Notes: generated from the letters alone by a model not told the origin. A DNA stretch of 64,000 bases from Saccharopolyspora shandongensis (GCF_900106995.1 NZ_FNOK01000033.1:38574-102573); one strand, 5' to 3'. Numbered from the stretch's first letter, positions 34,819 through 43,766 are shown. Numbers and translations are program-made.

Positions 34819-35487
34819 ATGAACGCACCGACGCCGGCCATCCCGGAACGCATCCGAGCGCACGTCCAGCGGCTCTGGGACTACCACGACCTCCGCCACG
34901 AGCTCCGGCCCTGCGACGTGGGCGTCGGTCTCGGCGGCCACGACCTCGGCGTGGCGGACCACGTCGTCGACCTCTACCGAGGCGGGTTCTTCCCGCTGAT
35001 CGTGTTCACCGGCGCGAACGCGCCGACCACGGTGGAGCGCTTCCCGAGGGGAGAGGCCGTGCACTACCGCGAACGCGCGCTGGATCGCGGAGTGCCGGAC
35101 TCGGCGATCGCGGTGGAACCGCGATCGACCAACACGGCCGAGAACATCGAGTACACGCGAGAACTCTTGGCGGCCAAGGGAATCCGGTGCGCATCCATGC
35201 TGCTGGTGTCGCGCCCGTACCAGCAGCGACGAGCGTTCGCGACGGCCAAGAAGATCTGGCCGGAGGTGGAGCTCGTGTGCAGTTCGCAGCGCCTGCCCCT
35301 GGACGAGTACGTGCAGTCGATCGGCGACGTGAACCGAGTGATCAACATGCTCGTGGGAGACACGCAGCGAGTGGAGGTGTACGCCCGGAGGGGCTTCGCG
35401 ATCGCCCAAGAAGTCCCGTCCGAGGTGAAAGAGGCGTACGCCCACCTCGTCGAAGCGGGCTACACCACCAGACTCGTAACCGACTAG
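34819..35487 (+). CDS. YdcF/ElyC-like DUF218 protein
   Basis: A 222-residue DUF218 protein: GVGLGGHDLGVADHVVDLY, then GFFPLIVFTGAN, the acid-rich ALDRGVPDSAIAVEPRSTNT with AENIEYT, and LLVSRPYQQRRAFATAKKIWP. DUF218 proteins include ElyC and SanA, involved in envelope integrity; soluble forms such as YdcF bind SAM. No membrane segment is present here, so the YdcF type fits. ATG 34819 is chosen; a longer in-frame start at 34693 would reach into the att flank. Confidence 0.75.
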   Translation: MNAPTPAIPERIRAHVQRLWDYHDLRHELRPCDVGVGLGGHDLGVADHVVDLYRGGFFPLIVFTGANAPTTVERFPRGEAVHYRERALDRGVPDSAIAVEPRSTNTAENIEYTRELLAAKGIRCASMLLVSRPYQQRRAFATAKKIWPEVELVCSSQRLPLDEYVQSIGDVNRVINMLVGDTQRVEVYARRGFAIAQEVPSEVKEAYAHLVEAGYTTRLVTD

Positions 35488-35569
35488 TCCCCCTGCGGAT
35501 AACGGGCGTTGGTGTCTTGTTGGTGGACTAGCCTTCGCTGGAAGATCAACAGAGGGGAATTCCGGCTCC

Positions 35570-36361
35570 ATGGGCGGTTATCACTTCCACGGTTACATCG
35601 AGGAGGCCGAGGCGAACGATGCTTTGCCCGATGACGAGCGGGTCAAGACGCTCGTTCCGGACCGGATCCTGAACACGCCTGTCGAGGCCGCTGACTGGCT
35701 GGCCGAGCTCATCGGGCACGTACTCGACGACGGCACCGACCTGTCCGGTGACCACGCCCAGTGGGTCTCCAATGCCCGTGACGGGGGGATCACCACCGCG
35801 GTGGTCGACGATGCCGCGCTGACCGTGATTCCGGTGCCCAGCGGGTTGCCCTGCGTTCATGAGCGCGTCACCGGCGGCCGGAGCCAGCGCACCGGGCGGG
35901 TGCGCATCGACCGGGCGGCCGCCGCCGATGACGACTACGTCGTCGTGGCCACCGACGAGGACAAGATCGCGATGATCGACAAGATCTTGGCGGTGCCCGA
36001 CGAGGGCCAGGTCTACCTGCTCGTCGAGCCGCCGGAGGCGTGGCGCATCGCCCCGTCCGAGGAAGTGCTCGACCAGCACATCTTCGTCACCTTCGGCTAC
36101 CGCGACGGATGGGGCGCGGTCATGGCCGAGTTCCCCGAAACCGATCACACCGCAGCGCTGTGCTTCACCACCCGCGGCGCCGGCGGCGACGACCTGCCCG
36201 CCATCACCGTCAACCAGGAGCACAACGCCACGTTCCTGCCCGGCGACGTGATCCCCATCGACGACGTGCGCCGGTGCCTGATCACCGTCGCGCTCTCCGG
36301 CGAGATGGACCCCTGCGTCCCCTGGACCTGGACGCGCCAGGACGAACGCCCGACCGTCTGA
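35570..36361 (+). CDS. Imm1-like immunity protein
   Basis: A 263-residue acidic protein. The C-terminal half (VVVATDEDKIAMIDKIL, GWGAVMAEFP, then FLPGDVIPIDDVRRCLITVA and a final CVPW) follows the Imm1 pattern of actinobacterial deaminase/nuclease toxin immunity proteins, where the family ends in a VxW motif. No toxin gene is adjacent, so it may be an orphan immunity gene. ATG with GAGGGGAATT upstream. Confidence 0.55.
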   Translation: MGGYHFHGYIEEAEANDALPDDERVKTLVPDRILNTPVEAADWLAELIGHVLDDGTDLSGDHAQWVSNARDGGITTAVVDDAALTVIPVPSGLPCVHERVTGGRSQRTGRVRIDRAAAADDDYVVVATDEDKIAMIDKILAVPDEGQVYLLVEPPEAWRIAPSEEVLDQHIFVTFGYRDGWGAVMAEFPETDHTAALCFTTRGAGGDDLPAITVNQEHNATFLPGDVIPIDDVRRCLITVALSGEMDPCVPWTWTRQDERPTV

Positions 36362-36437
36362 CTCGGAGGGAAGTCCGCATTGCCGTGACGGTCTCCCGAA
36401 CGTTGTGGCACGGTGTTGATCTGGTCGCGGATCGGGG

Positions 36438-37733
36438 GTGTCGGTGTCGTCTTCCGGGAGTTCTGCGTCTCGCACCGAGAAGTGGATCTTCATCAGCTAC
36501 CGGCGCGAGGACACCAAGTACCCGGCCGGGGGGTTGAACGATCTCCTCGGCCAGCGGTTCGGCCCGGACCGGGTCTTCTACGACCTCACCACCGGGCCGG
36601 GCGTCAGGTACGTGGAGGCGATCGACGATGCGCTGCGGACGACCAAGGTGCTGCTGGCGCTGATCGGCGAGCGGTGGATCGACATCGCCAACGAGCACGG
36701 GCATCGGCGGCTGGACGACCCGCGCGACCTGGTCGCGCACGAGATCGCGACGGCGCTGGACCGCGGTCTCCTGGTCATCCCGGTGCTGGTCGACGGCGCC
36801 CGGCTGCCCGGCCGCGACGAATTGCCGGAAAGGCTGCGGCCGCTGGTTTCGCGGAACGCGACGCGGTTGGCGCACGAGAGCTTCTCCGCCGATGCCGACA
36901 AGCTGATCGGTGCGATCGTCGCGCACGCGCCGGAAGCCGATTGGTGGCCAGTGCCCGATCCGGTCGAGCCGGCTTCCTCGCCCGGCGAAGGCGCGAGCGC
37001 AAGGCGACGAGGCATGAGCGCCGGTCTCTACCTGGGCTTGATGATCATCGCGTTGGTGCTGACCTCCCTGATCGCGGTCTTGTCCTGGCCCACCGGCGAG
37101 GAGTCCGGCCCTCCGAAAGCCGCCTCGCCGAAAGCCGCCTCGCCGGTCGTCGACCACGTGTGGCAGGCCGGGTGCGGTCGGCGCTACCTCGACCAACCGG
37201 TGGCGCAGGCCGATCCCGCCGCCCTGGCCACCGCGCCGAAGGACGACGACGCCGTGCTGGCCGACGACGTGTGGCTGGACATCTCGGTGCGGAACACCGC
37301 TCCCACCGAGTTGCTGCTCGACGACATCCAGATCGAGGAGGTCGGCCGGGACAGCGCGCCGCAGACCGGGTTCCTGGTCCGGCCCGCTTCGGGAGGATGC
37401 GCGCAGGGCACCGCCCGGTTCGAGCTGAACGCCGATCTGGACAGCGACCCGCCGACGCTGTCGCCGCCGGAAACCGCAGGGGATTCCGCGGACCGGATCG
37501 CCTTGCCGTTCCCCATCGGCCGCACGAACCCGGAGACCTTCCGGCTGCGGTTCAGCAGCCGTGGCTGCGAATGCCGGTTCCGGGTGGTTCTGCGCTGGCG
37601 GCAGGGCGGCGTGGAGACCGAGCCGGTCGCACTTCCGGCGGACGGCAAGCGGTTCCACGTGGTGCCGCGCGGCGACCTGCCCGCTTACCGGCTGGAGCAG
37701 ACCGGCGGGACGGCCCTGCTCCAGCCCGAGTGA
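36438..37733 (+). CDS. Membrane-anchored TIR-domain protein
   Basis: A 431-residue protein. Residues 16-150 are a TIR domain (IFISYRRED, FYDL, the catalytic-type E102 in VAHEIATAL, then VIPVLVDGA). One transmembrane helix spans about 195-217. A C-terminal domain of about 200 residues, rich in Pro and Asp with four or five cysteines (CGRRYLDQ, GCAQG, RGCECRF), is predicted to face outside. Bacterial TIR domains often cleave NAD or make cyclic ADP-ribose signals. An outside sensor linked to an inside TIR is unusual. A hairpin terminator follows. Confidence 0.82.
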   Translation: MSVSSSGSSASRTEKWIFISYRREDTKYPAGGLNDLLGQRFGPDRVFYDLTTGPGVRYVEAIDDALRTTKVLLALIGERWIDIANEHGHRRLDDPRDLVAHEIATALDRGLLVIPVLVDGARLPGRDELPERLRPLVSRNATRLAHESFSADADKLIGAIVAHAPEADWWPVPDPVEPASSPGEGASARRRGMSAGLYLGLMIIALVLTSLIAVLSWPTGEESGPPKAASPKAASPVVDHVWQAGCGRRYLDQPVAQADPAALATAPKDDDAVLADDVWLDISVRNTAPTELLLDDIQIEEVGRDSAPQTGFLVRPASGGCAQGTARFELNADLDSDPPTLSPPETAGDSADRIALPFPIGRTNPETFRLRFSSRGCECRFRVVLRWRQGGVETEPVALPADGKRFHVVPRGDLPAYRLEQTGGTALLQPE

Positions 37734-37758
37734 GCGGCTCGCCGTCTGCCGCTGGTGA

Positions 37759-37806
37759 GGTGAACGGCCCGTTCGCCTCATCTATCGAGGGGACGGGCCG
37801 TTCACC
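37759..37806. terminator. Bidirectional hairpin terminator
   Basis: GGTGAACGGCCCGTT pairs with GACGGGCCGTTCACC (15 pairs, one wobble) between the convergent TIR and NAD(P)-binding genes. Confidence 0.8.
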
Positions 37807-37827
37807 CACCCCGGCCGGCTGAGCCGA

Positions 37828-38460
37828 TCAGTAGCCGACGGTGAAGTGCTTTTCCTCGCGCGGGTTCTCCAGTTCGTCGAGGACCGCCACCGCGAGGTCT
37901 TCCGCCGAGATCCGGGACGTGCCTTCCGCGTCGGTGAGGAGCGTGGTTCCGCCGCGCCGGTAGGTCCCGGTGCGGTGGCCCGGTTCGAGGACCGCGGGCG
38001 GTGACAGGTACACCCAGTCGGCCGGGTGTTCGCGGCAGGCGTCCAGTTGCGCGACGCTGGCCGCGGCGATGATGCGCCATTCCGGGGCCACGTAGTCGGG
38101 GTTGTCGACCACGAGCTGCTCGGGGCGTCCCGGGGTCTGCAGCGGTCCGGCGCCGCCGATGACGACGATGCGGGTTCGGGTTTCCACGGCCGCGTCGAGC
38201 AACGCCGTGATCGTCGCGGTAACCGTGCCTTCCTGCCCCGGGCGGGGGCGGGTCGCCGCCACGATCGCGTCGGCTTCGGTGAACAGCTTGCTCATCTGGT
38301 CCCGCTCGGTGGCGTCGCCTCGAACGGCGTTCACGCCTCCGGGCAGCGATGCGGGTACTTCTCCGCGGAACACGGCGGTGACGTCGTGTCCTCGGTCGGT
38401 GGCTTCCGAGGTGACTCGGGAGCCGGCCATTCCGGCGGCTCCGATGACGGCGATCTTCAT
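37828..38460 (-). CDS. NAD(P)-binding atypical SDR (YwnB/NmrA-like)
   Basis: A 210-residue Rossmann protein: IAVIGAAGMAGSRVTSEA at the start (GxxGxxG), ADAIVAATRP, then IVVIGGAGPLQTPG. This is the short atypical SDR type often annotated NAD-dependent epimerase or flavin-reductase-like. The substrate is unknown. Its ATG overlaps the stop of the EamA transporter gene (ATGA), so the pair is an operon under the divergent LysR. Confidence 0.8.
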   Translation of the reverse strand: MKIAVIGAAGMAGSRVTSEATDRGHDVTAVFRGEVPASLPGGVNAVRGDATERDQMSKLFTEADAIVAATRPRPGQEGTVTATITALLDAAVETRTRIVVIGGAGPLQTPGRPEQLVVDNPDYVAPEWRIIAAASVAQLDACREHPADWVYLSPPAVLEPGHRTGTYRRGGTTLLTDAEGTSRISAEDLAVAVLDELENPREEKHFTVGY

Positions 38461-39389
38461 CGTGCGGTCCTTTCCGTGGCGAGGTTCGGCGTGAGTCGCG
38501 GGGAGAACTGGCCCGCGACGATCGCGGCGAGCGAGAGCGCGAAGCCGAGCAGCTGGATCGGGCCCAGCGTCTGGCCGAGCAGGACGGCGCCGAGGAGCGC
38601 GGCGACGATCGGGGAGAACAGGCCGAGGACGGCGACCGAGGTGACCGGCAACGTCTTGATGCCGCGGAACCACAGGACGTAGGCGGCCAGCCCGCCGACC
38701 AGGCCCAGCCAGAGGTAGCCGAGGGCGCCCGGCAGGTCGATCGCCGGCGGTGGTCCCTCGAAGAGGACCGTGACGGGCATGAGGAACAGGCCGCCGGCGG
38801 TGAGCTGCCACCCCGCGAACGCGGTGGGTCCGACACCGTCGGGACGCCCCCACCGCTTGGTGAGCGTCACGCCCAACGCCATCGATGCCGCGGCGGCGAG
38901 GCCTGCCAGGATCCCGGGGCCGTCGAACGCCGCGTCCGGGCCGATCACCACCAGGCCGACGCCCACGACGCCGACGACACCCCAGGTGAACCGCCAGGCG
39001 GAGGGGCGCTCACCGAGGACCGCGACCGCCAGGACCGCCACGATGAGCGGTTGCGACGCGCCGAGCGTGGCGGCGACGCCGCCCGGCAGTCGTTCGGCCG
39101 CCACGAACAACATCGCGAAGAGCATCCCGATGTTCAGCACGCCGAGCACCGCGGCCTTTGCCCACCACGTCCCGCGCGGCAGCGTCCGCGTGAGCGCCAA
39201 CGCGATCAGGCCCGCGGGCAGCGCGCGCAGGATCCCCGCGAAGAAGGGATGTCCTGGCGGGAGGAGTTCGGTGGTGACCACGTAGGTCGTGCCCCACACC
39301 ATGGGCGCGAGCGCCGTCAGCGCGGTGCGGGATGCGATCCCGCTTGCCGCGCCGCTGTCGGCGGTCGCGGAGATCGTCTGGTTCGTCAC
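38457..39389 (-). CDS. EamA/DMT-family exporter
   Basis: A 310-residue membrane protein with about ten hydrophobic segments and two EamA repeats (PMVWGTTYVVTTELLP; second half from about residue 165). The family exports amino acids or metabolites. GTG start at 39389, 80 bases from the divergent LysR gene. Earlier ATG codons would overlap the operator. Confidence 0.82.
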   Translation of the reverse strand: MTNQTISATADSGAASGIASRTALTALAPMVWGTTYVVTTELLPPGHPFFAGILRALPAGLIALALTRTLPRGTWWAKAAVLGVLNIGMLFAMLFVAAERLPGGVAATLGASQPLIVAVLAVAVLGERPSAWRFTWGVVGVVGVGLVVIGPDAAFDGPGILAGLAAAASMALGVTLTKRWGRPDGVGPTAFAGWQLTAGGLFLMPVTVLFEGPPPAIDLPGALGYLWLGLVGGLAAYVLWFRGIKTLPVTSVAVLGLFSPIVAALLGAVLLGQTLGPIQLLGFALSLAAIVAGQFSPRLTPNLATERTAR

Positions 39390-39441
39390 CCGGCAAGTCT
39401 CGATCGACCAGCATCGATGAGTCCAACACATGTTTGTCACC

Positions 39442-39468
39442 GGATCTATCTCGATGCACGATAGATCC
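39442..39468. promoter_or_regulatory. Inverted repeat abutting the LysR start
   Basis: GGATCTATC, nine bases, GATAGATCC: a perfect inverted repeat ending at the base before the LysR ATG. It contains LysR-type T-N11-A spacing and would occlude the ribosome site, consistent with autorepression. Confidence 0.7.
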
Positions 39469-40362
39469 ATGGAACTCCAGCAGATGCGCTACGTCGTCGC
39501 GGTCGCCGAGACGAACAGCTTCACCCGCGCCGCCGAGCGGTGCCTGGTCGTCCAGTCCGCGCTCAGCCACCAGGTGGCGCGCCTGGAACGGGAACTCGGC
39601 GGCAAGCTCTTCGAGCGCACCAGCCGCCGGGTGCGGCTGACGCCGGCCGGCGAGGCGTTCCTGCCCGCCGCCCGCCAATGCCTCGACGCCGCCGAGCGCG
39701 CCGCGGCCGAGGTCGCCGCGGCCCTCGGCGAGGTGCGCGGGCGGCTGACCGTCGGCGTGATTCCCACCGTCGCCGCGGTGGACATCCCGGCCGCGCTGCA
39801 CGAATTCCGCGGCCGGTACCCGAACGTGCGCATCGGCCTGCGCGTCGGCGCCAGCGAGGAGCTCGTCGAGCAGGTCAGGGATGGCGTCATCGACGTCGCT
39901 TGCCTGGGGCTGCCGGCCACGATCCAGCCGCGCGGGGTCCGCACTCGGGTGACCGCCCGGGATCGGCTCGTCGCCGTCGTCGCGCCAGGGCACCCGCTCG
40001 CCGCGGAACCGGAGGTCGACCTCCGCAGGCTTTCCGCCGAGGTGTTCGTGGACTTCCCCCTCGGGTCGGCCGGTCGCGCCCAATCCGATCAGGCCTTCGC
40101 CGCGGCGGGCCTCGACCGCGACATCGCCTTCGAAGTGCCCGCCCCGGACCTGATGGTGCGGATCGTCCGGCAGGGCCTCGGCATCGCCATGCTCGCCTCC
40201 ACCTACGTGCCGCAGCTGACGGGCGTGCACACCATCGAGGTGTCCGACGCGCCGGCCCGCATCGAGTACCTGGTGTGGAACGACGTCGGCCCGACGCCGG
40301 CGGCGAAGGCCTTCCTGGAGATCGCCGGCGTCCCCGCGCACGACCTCGCCGAGCGGACCTGA
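39469..40362 (+). CDS. LysR-family regulator
   Basis: A 297-residue LTTR: N-terminal helix-turn-helix (MELQQMRYVVAVAETNSFTRAAERCLVV with SALSHQVARLERELG) and a C-terminal substrate-binding domain (GRLTVGVIP onward). Divergent from the EamA transporter/SDR operon, which it probably controls. The ATG at 39469 directly follows the inverted repeat, and start sites further upstream are unlikely. Confidence 0.88.
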   Translation: MELQQMRYVVAVAETNSFTRAAERCLVVQSALSHQVARLERELGGKLFERTSRRVRLTPAGEAFLPAARQCLDAAERAAAEVAAALGEVRGRLTVGVIPTVAAVDIPAALHEFRGRYPNVRIGLRVGASEELVEQVRDGVIDVACLGLPATIQPRGVRTRVTARDRLVAVVAPGHPLAAEPEVDLRRLSAEVFVDFPLGSAGRAQSDQAFAAAGLDRDIAFEVPAPDLMVRIVRQGLGIAMLASTYVPQLTGVHTIEVSDAPARIEYLVWNDVGPTPAAKAFLEIAGVPAHDLAERT

Positions 40363-40512
40363 TCCGCCGTCAGCGCGCTGAACTGCTCGGTCACCGCGAG
40401 GTTCCCGAGTCACTGAAAAGTGCGTTCTTCCATGTCGGCGGCCGCTTTCCTACGGTTCTCGAGGAATCGAGGAGACGAGCCCCCTGGCTCGCACGAGGAG
40501 GAAGCAGGCAGC

Positions 40513-40920
40513 ATGGCCATCACCCTGGTGAACCCCAGCGGATTGCCGGAAATCGACGCCTACCGGCAGGTGTCGATCGCGACCGGTTCGAAGCTGGTCT
40601 TCATCGCCGGGCAGGTCGCGTGGGACGCCGACGGGGTCACGATCGGCGAAGGCGATCTCACCGCTCAGGTCGAGCAGTGCTACCTCAACGTCGGTACCGC
40701 GCTGGCCGAGGTCGGCGCGTCCTTCGACGACGTGGCGAAGCTGACCGTCTACGTCGCCGACTGGACGCCCGACAAGCTGCCCCTGTTCATGGAAGGCGTC
40801 GCGCGGGCGGCGGCGAAGCTGGGCGTCACCCCGGTGCCGCCGGCGACTCTGCTGGGCGTGGCGGCGCTGCACGTGCCCGAGCACCTGGTCGAGGTCGAGG
40901 CCACCGCGATCATCGACTGA
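40513..40920 (+). CDS. RidA (YjgF/UK114) family protein
   Basis: A 135-residue Rid protein: SKLVFIAGQVAWDADG, LNVGTALAEVGASFDDVAKLTVYV, and the C-terminal VPPATLLGVAALHVPEHLVEVEATA. RidA members hydrolyse reactive enamines or imines. The catalytic Arg of canonical RidA (usually R105 in SRxCVE) is not seen: the segment reads VPPATLLGV, so it belongs to an RidA-like subgroup. ATG preceded by GAGGAGG. Confidence 0.82.
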   Translation: MAITLVNPSGLPEIDAYRQVSIATGSKLVFIAGQVAWDADGVTIGEGDLTAQVEQCYLNVGTALAEVGASFDDVAKLTVYVADWTPDKLPLFMEGVARAAAKLGVTPVPPATLLGVAALHVPEHLVEVEATAIID

Positions 40921-40990
40921 CCTGAGGCGGGCGGGAAATCGCTCGGCCGTTGGAGTGCTCGCCCCGGTGCGTGTCGCGTCCTTGCGGCGG

Positions 40991-41014
40991 CGCCGTTTTC
41001 GCGCGAAAACGGCG
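40991..41014. repeat. Perfect 24-bp palindrome containing TTTTCGCGCGAAAA
   Basis: CGCCGTTTTCGC is followed directly by its reverse complement. A shorter copy, CTTTCGCGCGAAAACG, lies at 41037-41053. Both are between the convergent RidA and GNAT genes; they may be terminators or protein-binding sites. Confidence 0.7.
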
Positions 41015-41111
41015 TTCCCACGCCTGTCGGGTGAGGCTTTCGCGCGAAAACGCAACATCGCGTGCTCGCCAAGTGGCCTCGGCACTCTTGGTCCCGGTGG
41101 GCAGGGCCGGG

Positions 41112-41714
41112 TCAGCCGCCCGTGACGCGCGGTTCGCGCCACATGGGTTGCAGCCGGGGGCCGTCGTCGGGAAGCGCGATCGGCTGGCCCAGCGGCTCGA
41201 AGCCGTGCCGCGCGTAGAGGGCCTGGTTGCGCGGCGTGCTCGCCTCCAGGTACGTCGGCTGGGCATCGGCGTCGGCTCGGTGCAGCCGGTGCCGCAGGAT
41301 CGCGCTTCCGACGCCACTTCCGCGGCTCGCGGCGAGCACACCCATGGAGGACAGGAAAACGTGCGGCTCGTCCGGATGCCGTTGCGCGACCAGCGTCAGC
41401 ACGGTGGCCATGCGGCGCAGCACGGGATCGGCACCGGCCGATTCGGCCAGCACCGCCGCCTCCCGGCGGACCCGCTCCGCCGACCGCAGGGTCAGCCAGA
41501 CCGACAGGCCCTCGATCGTTCCGTCCGCGCGCTGCGCGACCAGGACTTCGTCCGCGCCCAGCGCTTCGCGGACGGAGTCCCGGTACAGCGCGCCGGGGAG
41601 CTCCCGGCCGGATGTGACCCAGCTGCTGACCGCTTCGTCGGCGCAGGCCGCGGCGTAGGCCGGGACGATGCGGTCCAGTTCGGCGGGCGTGGCCCGGCGG
41701 ACGATCAGATCCAT
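41112..41714 (-). CDS. GNAT-family N-acetyltransferase
   Basis: A 200-residue GNAT fold: VRRATPAELDRIVPAYAAAC, then HVFLSSMGVLAASRGSGVGSAIL containing the acetyl-CoA loop RGSGVG, and YLEASTPRNQALYARHGFEPLG. Substrate unknown. The ATG at 41714 is chosen over 41762. Divergent from the TetR gene. Confidence 0.82.
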   Translation of the reverse strand: MDLIVRRATPAELDRIVPAYAAACADEAVSSWVTSGRELPGALYRDSVREALGADEVLVAQRADGTIEGLSVWLTLRSAERVRREAAVLAESAGADPVLRRMATVLTLVAQRHPDEPHVFLSSMGVLAASRGSGVGSAILRHRLHRADADAQPTYLEASTPRNQALYARHGFEPLGQPIALPDDGPRLQPMWREPRVTGG

Positions 41715-41832
41715 CGCGGTCCTTCCAGTACGGCGTAAACGTCGTGCCTGCTTTTCCGCCATCCTTCGGGCAGTATCGGGTGGTGGCGAGCCTTTTCGTC
41801 ACGGGAAGTCGTGTGATGAAAAGGAAGATCCC

Positions 41833-42621
41833 ATGCGGTGTGCGCAATGCGGTGACGAGCTCGCGGCCGCCGAGCGGGGCAGGCCGCGCCGCTACTGCAG
41901 CCGGTCCTGCCAGGCGCGCGCGTACCGGGCCAGGAAGGACGGCGGCGGGCTGAACCGCCGTTCCGCGCCCAGGACCGAACGCGCGCGTGGGGAGCTGGAC
42001 CGCGCGGCGATCGTGCGGAGCGCGATCCGGATCGCCGGCGCCGAAGGGCTTGCCGCGGTCTCCATGCGCGCCGTCGCGGCGAGCAATGGCGTTGCCGCGA
42101 TGGCGTTGTACCGGCACGTGTCCGGAAAGGACGAGCTGGTCCGCGCGATGGTGGATGCCGTCGTAGCGGAATCCCGGTCACCGGATCGCGATTCCGGTGA
42201 TTGGCGTGCGGTGCTGGAGCACCAGGCGCGCCAGGAATGGGCGCTGTACCAACGACATCCGTGGGTGCTGGCGGTGCTCGCCTCGACGCGCCCACCGCTG
42301 GGGAGCTCCGTGCTCGCGATGGTCGACCGGTCGATGACCGCGCTCGCCGGGCACTTCGACGCCGACACGAGCCTCTCGGTGTACCTGCTGGTCAGCGGGT
42401 ACGTGCAGGGCATGGCTCTGCTGCTGACCGCCGAGGAGGAAGCGCGCCGGGACTCCGGGGTCGGCTACGAGCGGTGGTGGTCGGCGCGGCGGGACCACCT
42501 GGCCGGCACCGCAGGCGTCCGCTACCCGTGGCTGGCCGAGGTGTCCTCGGAGGCGCGCCTCGACGACTGGTTCGAGTTCGGCTTGCAACGCGTGCTGGAC
42601 GGCATCGGTGCTCGCCGGTGA
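41833..42621 (+). CDS. TetR-family regulator with N-terminal zinc ribbon
   Basis: A 262-residue protein. Residues 1-30 (MRCAQCGDELAAAERGRPRR then YCSRSCQARAYRAR) form a CxxC...CxxxC zinc-ribbon-like motif. Residues 55-105 are a TetR helix-turn-helix (RSAIRIAGAEGLAAVSMRAV, ASNGVAAMALYRHVSGKDEL), and a TetR_C domain follows. RBS AAGGAAGA stands six bases before the ATG. Divergent from the GNAT gene, which is its likely target. Confidence 0.82.
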   Translation: MRCAQCGDELAAAERGRPRRYCSRSCQARAYRARKDGGGLNRRSAPRTERARGELDRAAIVRSAIRIAGAEGLAAVSMRAVAASNGVAAMALYRHVSGKDELVRAMVDAVVAESRSPDRDSGDWRAVLEHQARQEWALYQRHPWVLAVLASTRPPLGSSVLAMVDRSMTALAGHFDADTSLSVYLLVSGYVQGMALLLTAEEEARRDSGVGYERWWSARRDHLAGTAGVRYPWLAEVSSEARLDDWFEFGLQRVLDGIGARR

Positions 42622-42625
42622 TCAG

Positions 42626-42644
42626 TGAGGTTTTTCCAACCTCA
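42626..42644 (+). terminator. Short intrinsic terminator
   Basis: TGAGGTT, five-base loop, AACCTCA, then GTTT, just after the TetR stop. Confidence 0.55.
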
Positions 42645-42648
42645 GTTT

Positions 42649-42836
42649 GCGTGGCGGTGCGGGTAGCGGAACCTCAGAGGCTTCCTGGTCTGTGGGTGCC
42701 CGTCCTGATGTATGTCCGATACACGGCGGAGGGGCCGTCCTCGCCGAGGGAACCCTGAAGGGGTGGGCACCGTGAACCCGCGGCGGTGCAGGTGTCGTAG
42801 GTGGGTTATGCGCCTGCGGCGCATGCGGCACCCCAT
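42649..42836. repeat. Dispersed GC-rich repeat, copy 2
   Basis: Shares GCGTGGCGGTGCG and GTGGGCACCGTGAACCCGCG blocks with 9638-9815 and the TGATGTATGTCCG block with the reverse strand of 57740-57777. Located between convergent genes. No gene is supported inside it. Confidence 0.7.
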
Positions 42837-42888
42837 CGACGTGCAGCTTTGCGGACCACGGCTGCGGGCTGACCAGGATGAAAAACGC

Positions 42889-43677
42889 TCAGCGGGACGA
42901 GAACCGATATCGGGCGAGGGTTTTCGGTCCCCACAGCGCCACGACCAGGGCCGCCGCGACCAGCATGACGGGCGCCGCGAACGCCGGGTCGTAGGACCAG
43001 CCGTCCTCCGACGCCGAGTACGTCACGTTCATGGTCATGTGGAACAGGACCGCGGCGAACACGCTGTGCCCCGTGTTGTTGTGCAGCCACACGATGATCA
43101 CCCTGGCCGCGACGGTGAAGGCGCACTGCCAGAACGCCCACGCGGGCTCGTGGAGCTGCAGGTACGGCACCAGGTGCCAGGCCGCCCACACGGTTCCGAC
43201 GATGGCGCCGCCGCCGAGCGCTCCCCACCGCTGCTGCATCGGGCTGGTGGCGTAGCCGGTCCAGCCCACCTCTTCGGCGACGCCCGCGATGAAGTAGATG
43301 ACGCAGTAGATCAGCACCGCCGTCCACGAGATGCGCGGTTCGGGCAGCGGTTGCCCGGCGAGCCGCATCAGCCAGTACGACGCCAGCGTGACCGCGGGCA
43401 TGATCAGCAGGATCGGCGCATACCAGATCCGCCGCCTGATGCTCGAAACGTCAACGGCGGCGCGGAGAAGCCTGCGCACCTCGCCGGCACCGTCGTTGAT
43501 GCCGACGAGGATGGCAGCGGCCACCAGCGGGACGACGAACTGCAGGGCGCTCAACGGCAGGTTCGCCGGCAGCCGCACGCCGGAGAACTCGCCGAGGAGT
43601 ACGAACGGGGCGGCCAGGACGAAGACCAGCGCGAAGAACGTCCACGGCGACCTCGACCAAGCCCCACGCGTCGCCAC
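42889..43677 (-). CDS. CPBP-family intramembrane metalloprotease-like protein
   Basis: A 262-residue membrane protein with about eight hydrophobic segments and the CPBP (Abi/CAAX protease) motifs: EEVGWTGY (usually EExxxR; Trp-Thr here), WAAWHLVPYL, and HNNTGHSVFAAVLFHMTMN. The family includes Rce1-like glutamate proteases and bacteriocin-immunity proteins. GTG start at 43677 after GGGGG. The frame is open far upstream, but that part overlaps other genes. Confidence 0.82.
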   Translation of the reverse strand: MATRGAWSRSPWTFFALVFVLAAPFVLLGEFSGVRLPANLPLSALQFVVPLVAAAILVGINDGAGEVRRLLRAAVDVSSIRRRIWYAPILLIMPAVTLASYWLMRLAGQPLPEPRISWTAVLIYCVIYFIAGVAEEVGWTGYATSPMQQRWGALGGGAIVGTVWAAWHLVPYLQLHEPAWAFWQCAFTVAARVIIVWLHNNTGHSVFAAVLFHMTMNVTYSASEDGWSYDPAFAAPVMLVAAALVVALWGPKTLARYRFSSR

Positions 43678-43766
43678 GAAACCCCCGATCCTCCACTTCG
43701 GACCAGGGAATCCTCCCGCCGCGCCGACGGCCGCGCATCGGGGAGAACCCCGACCGGCCCCTGACG

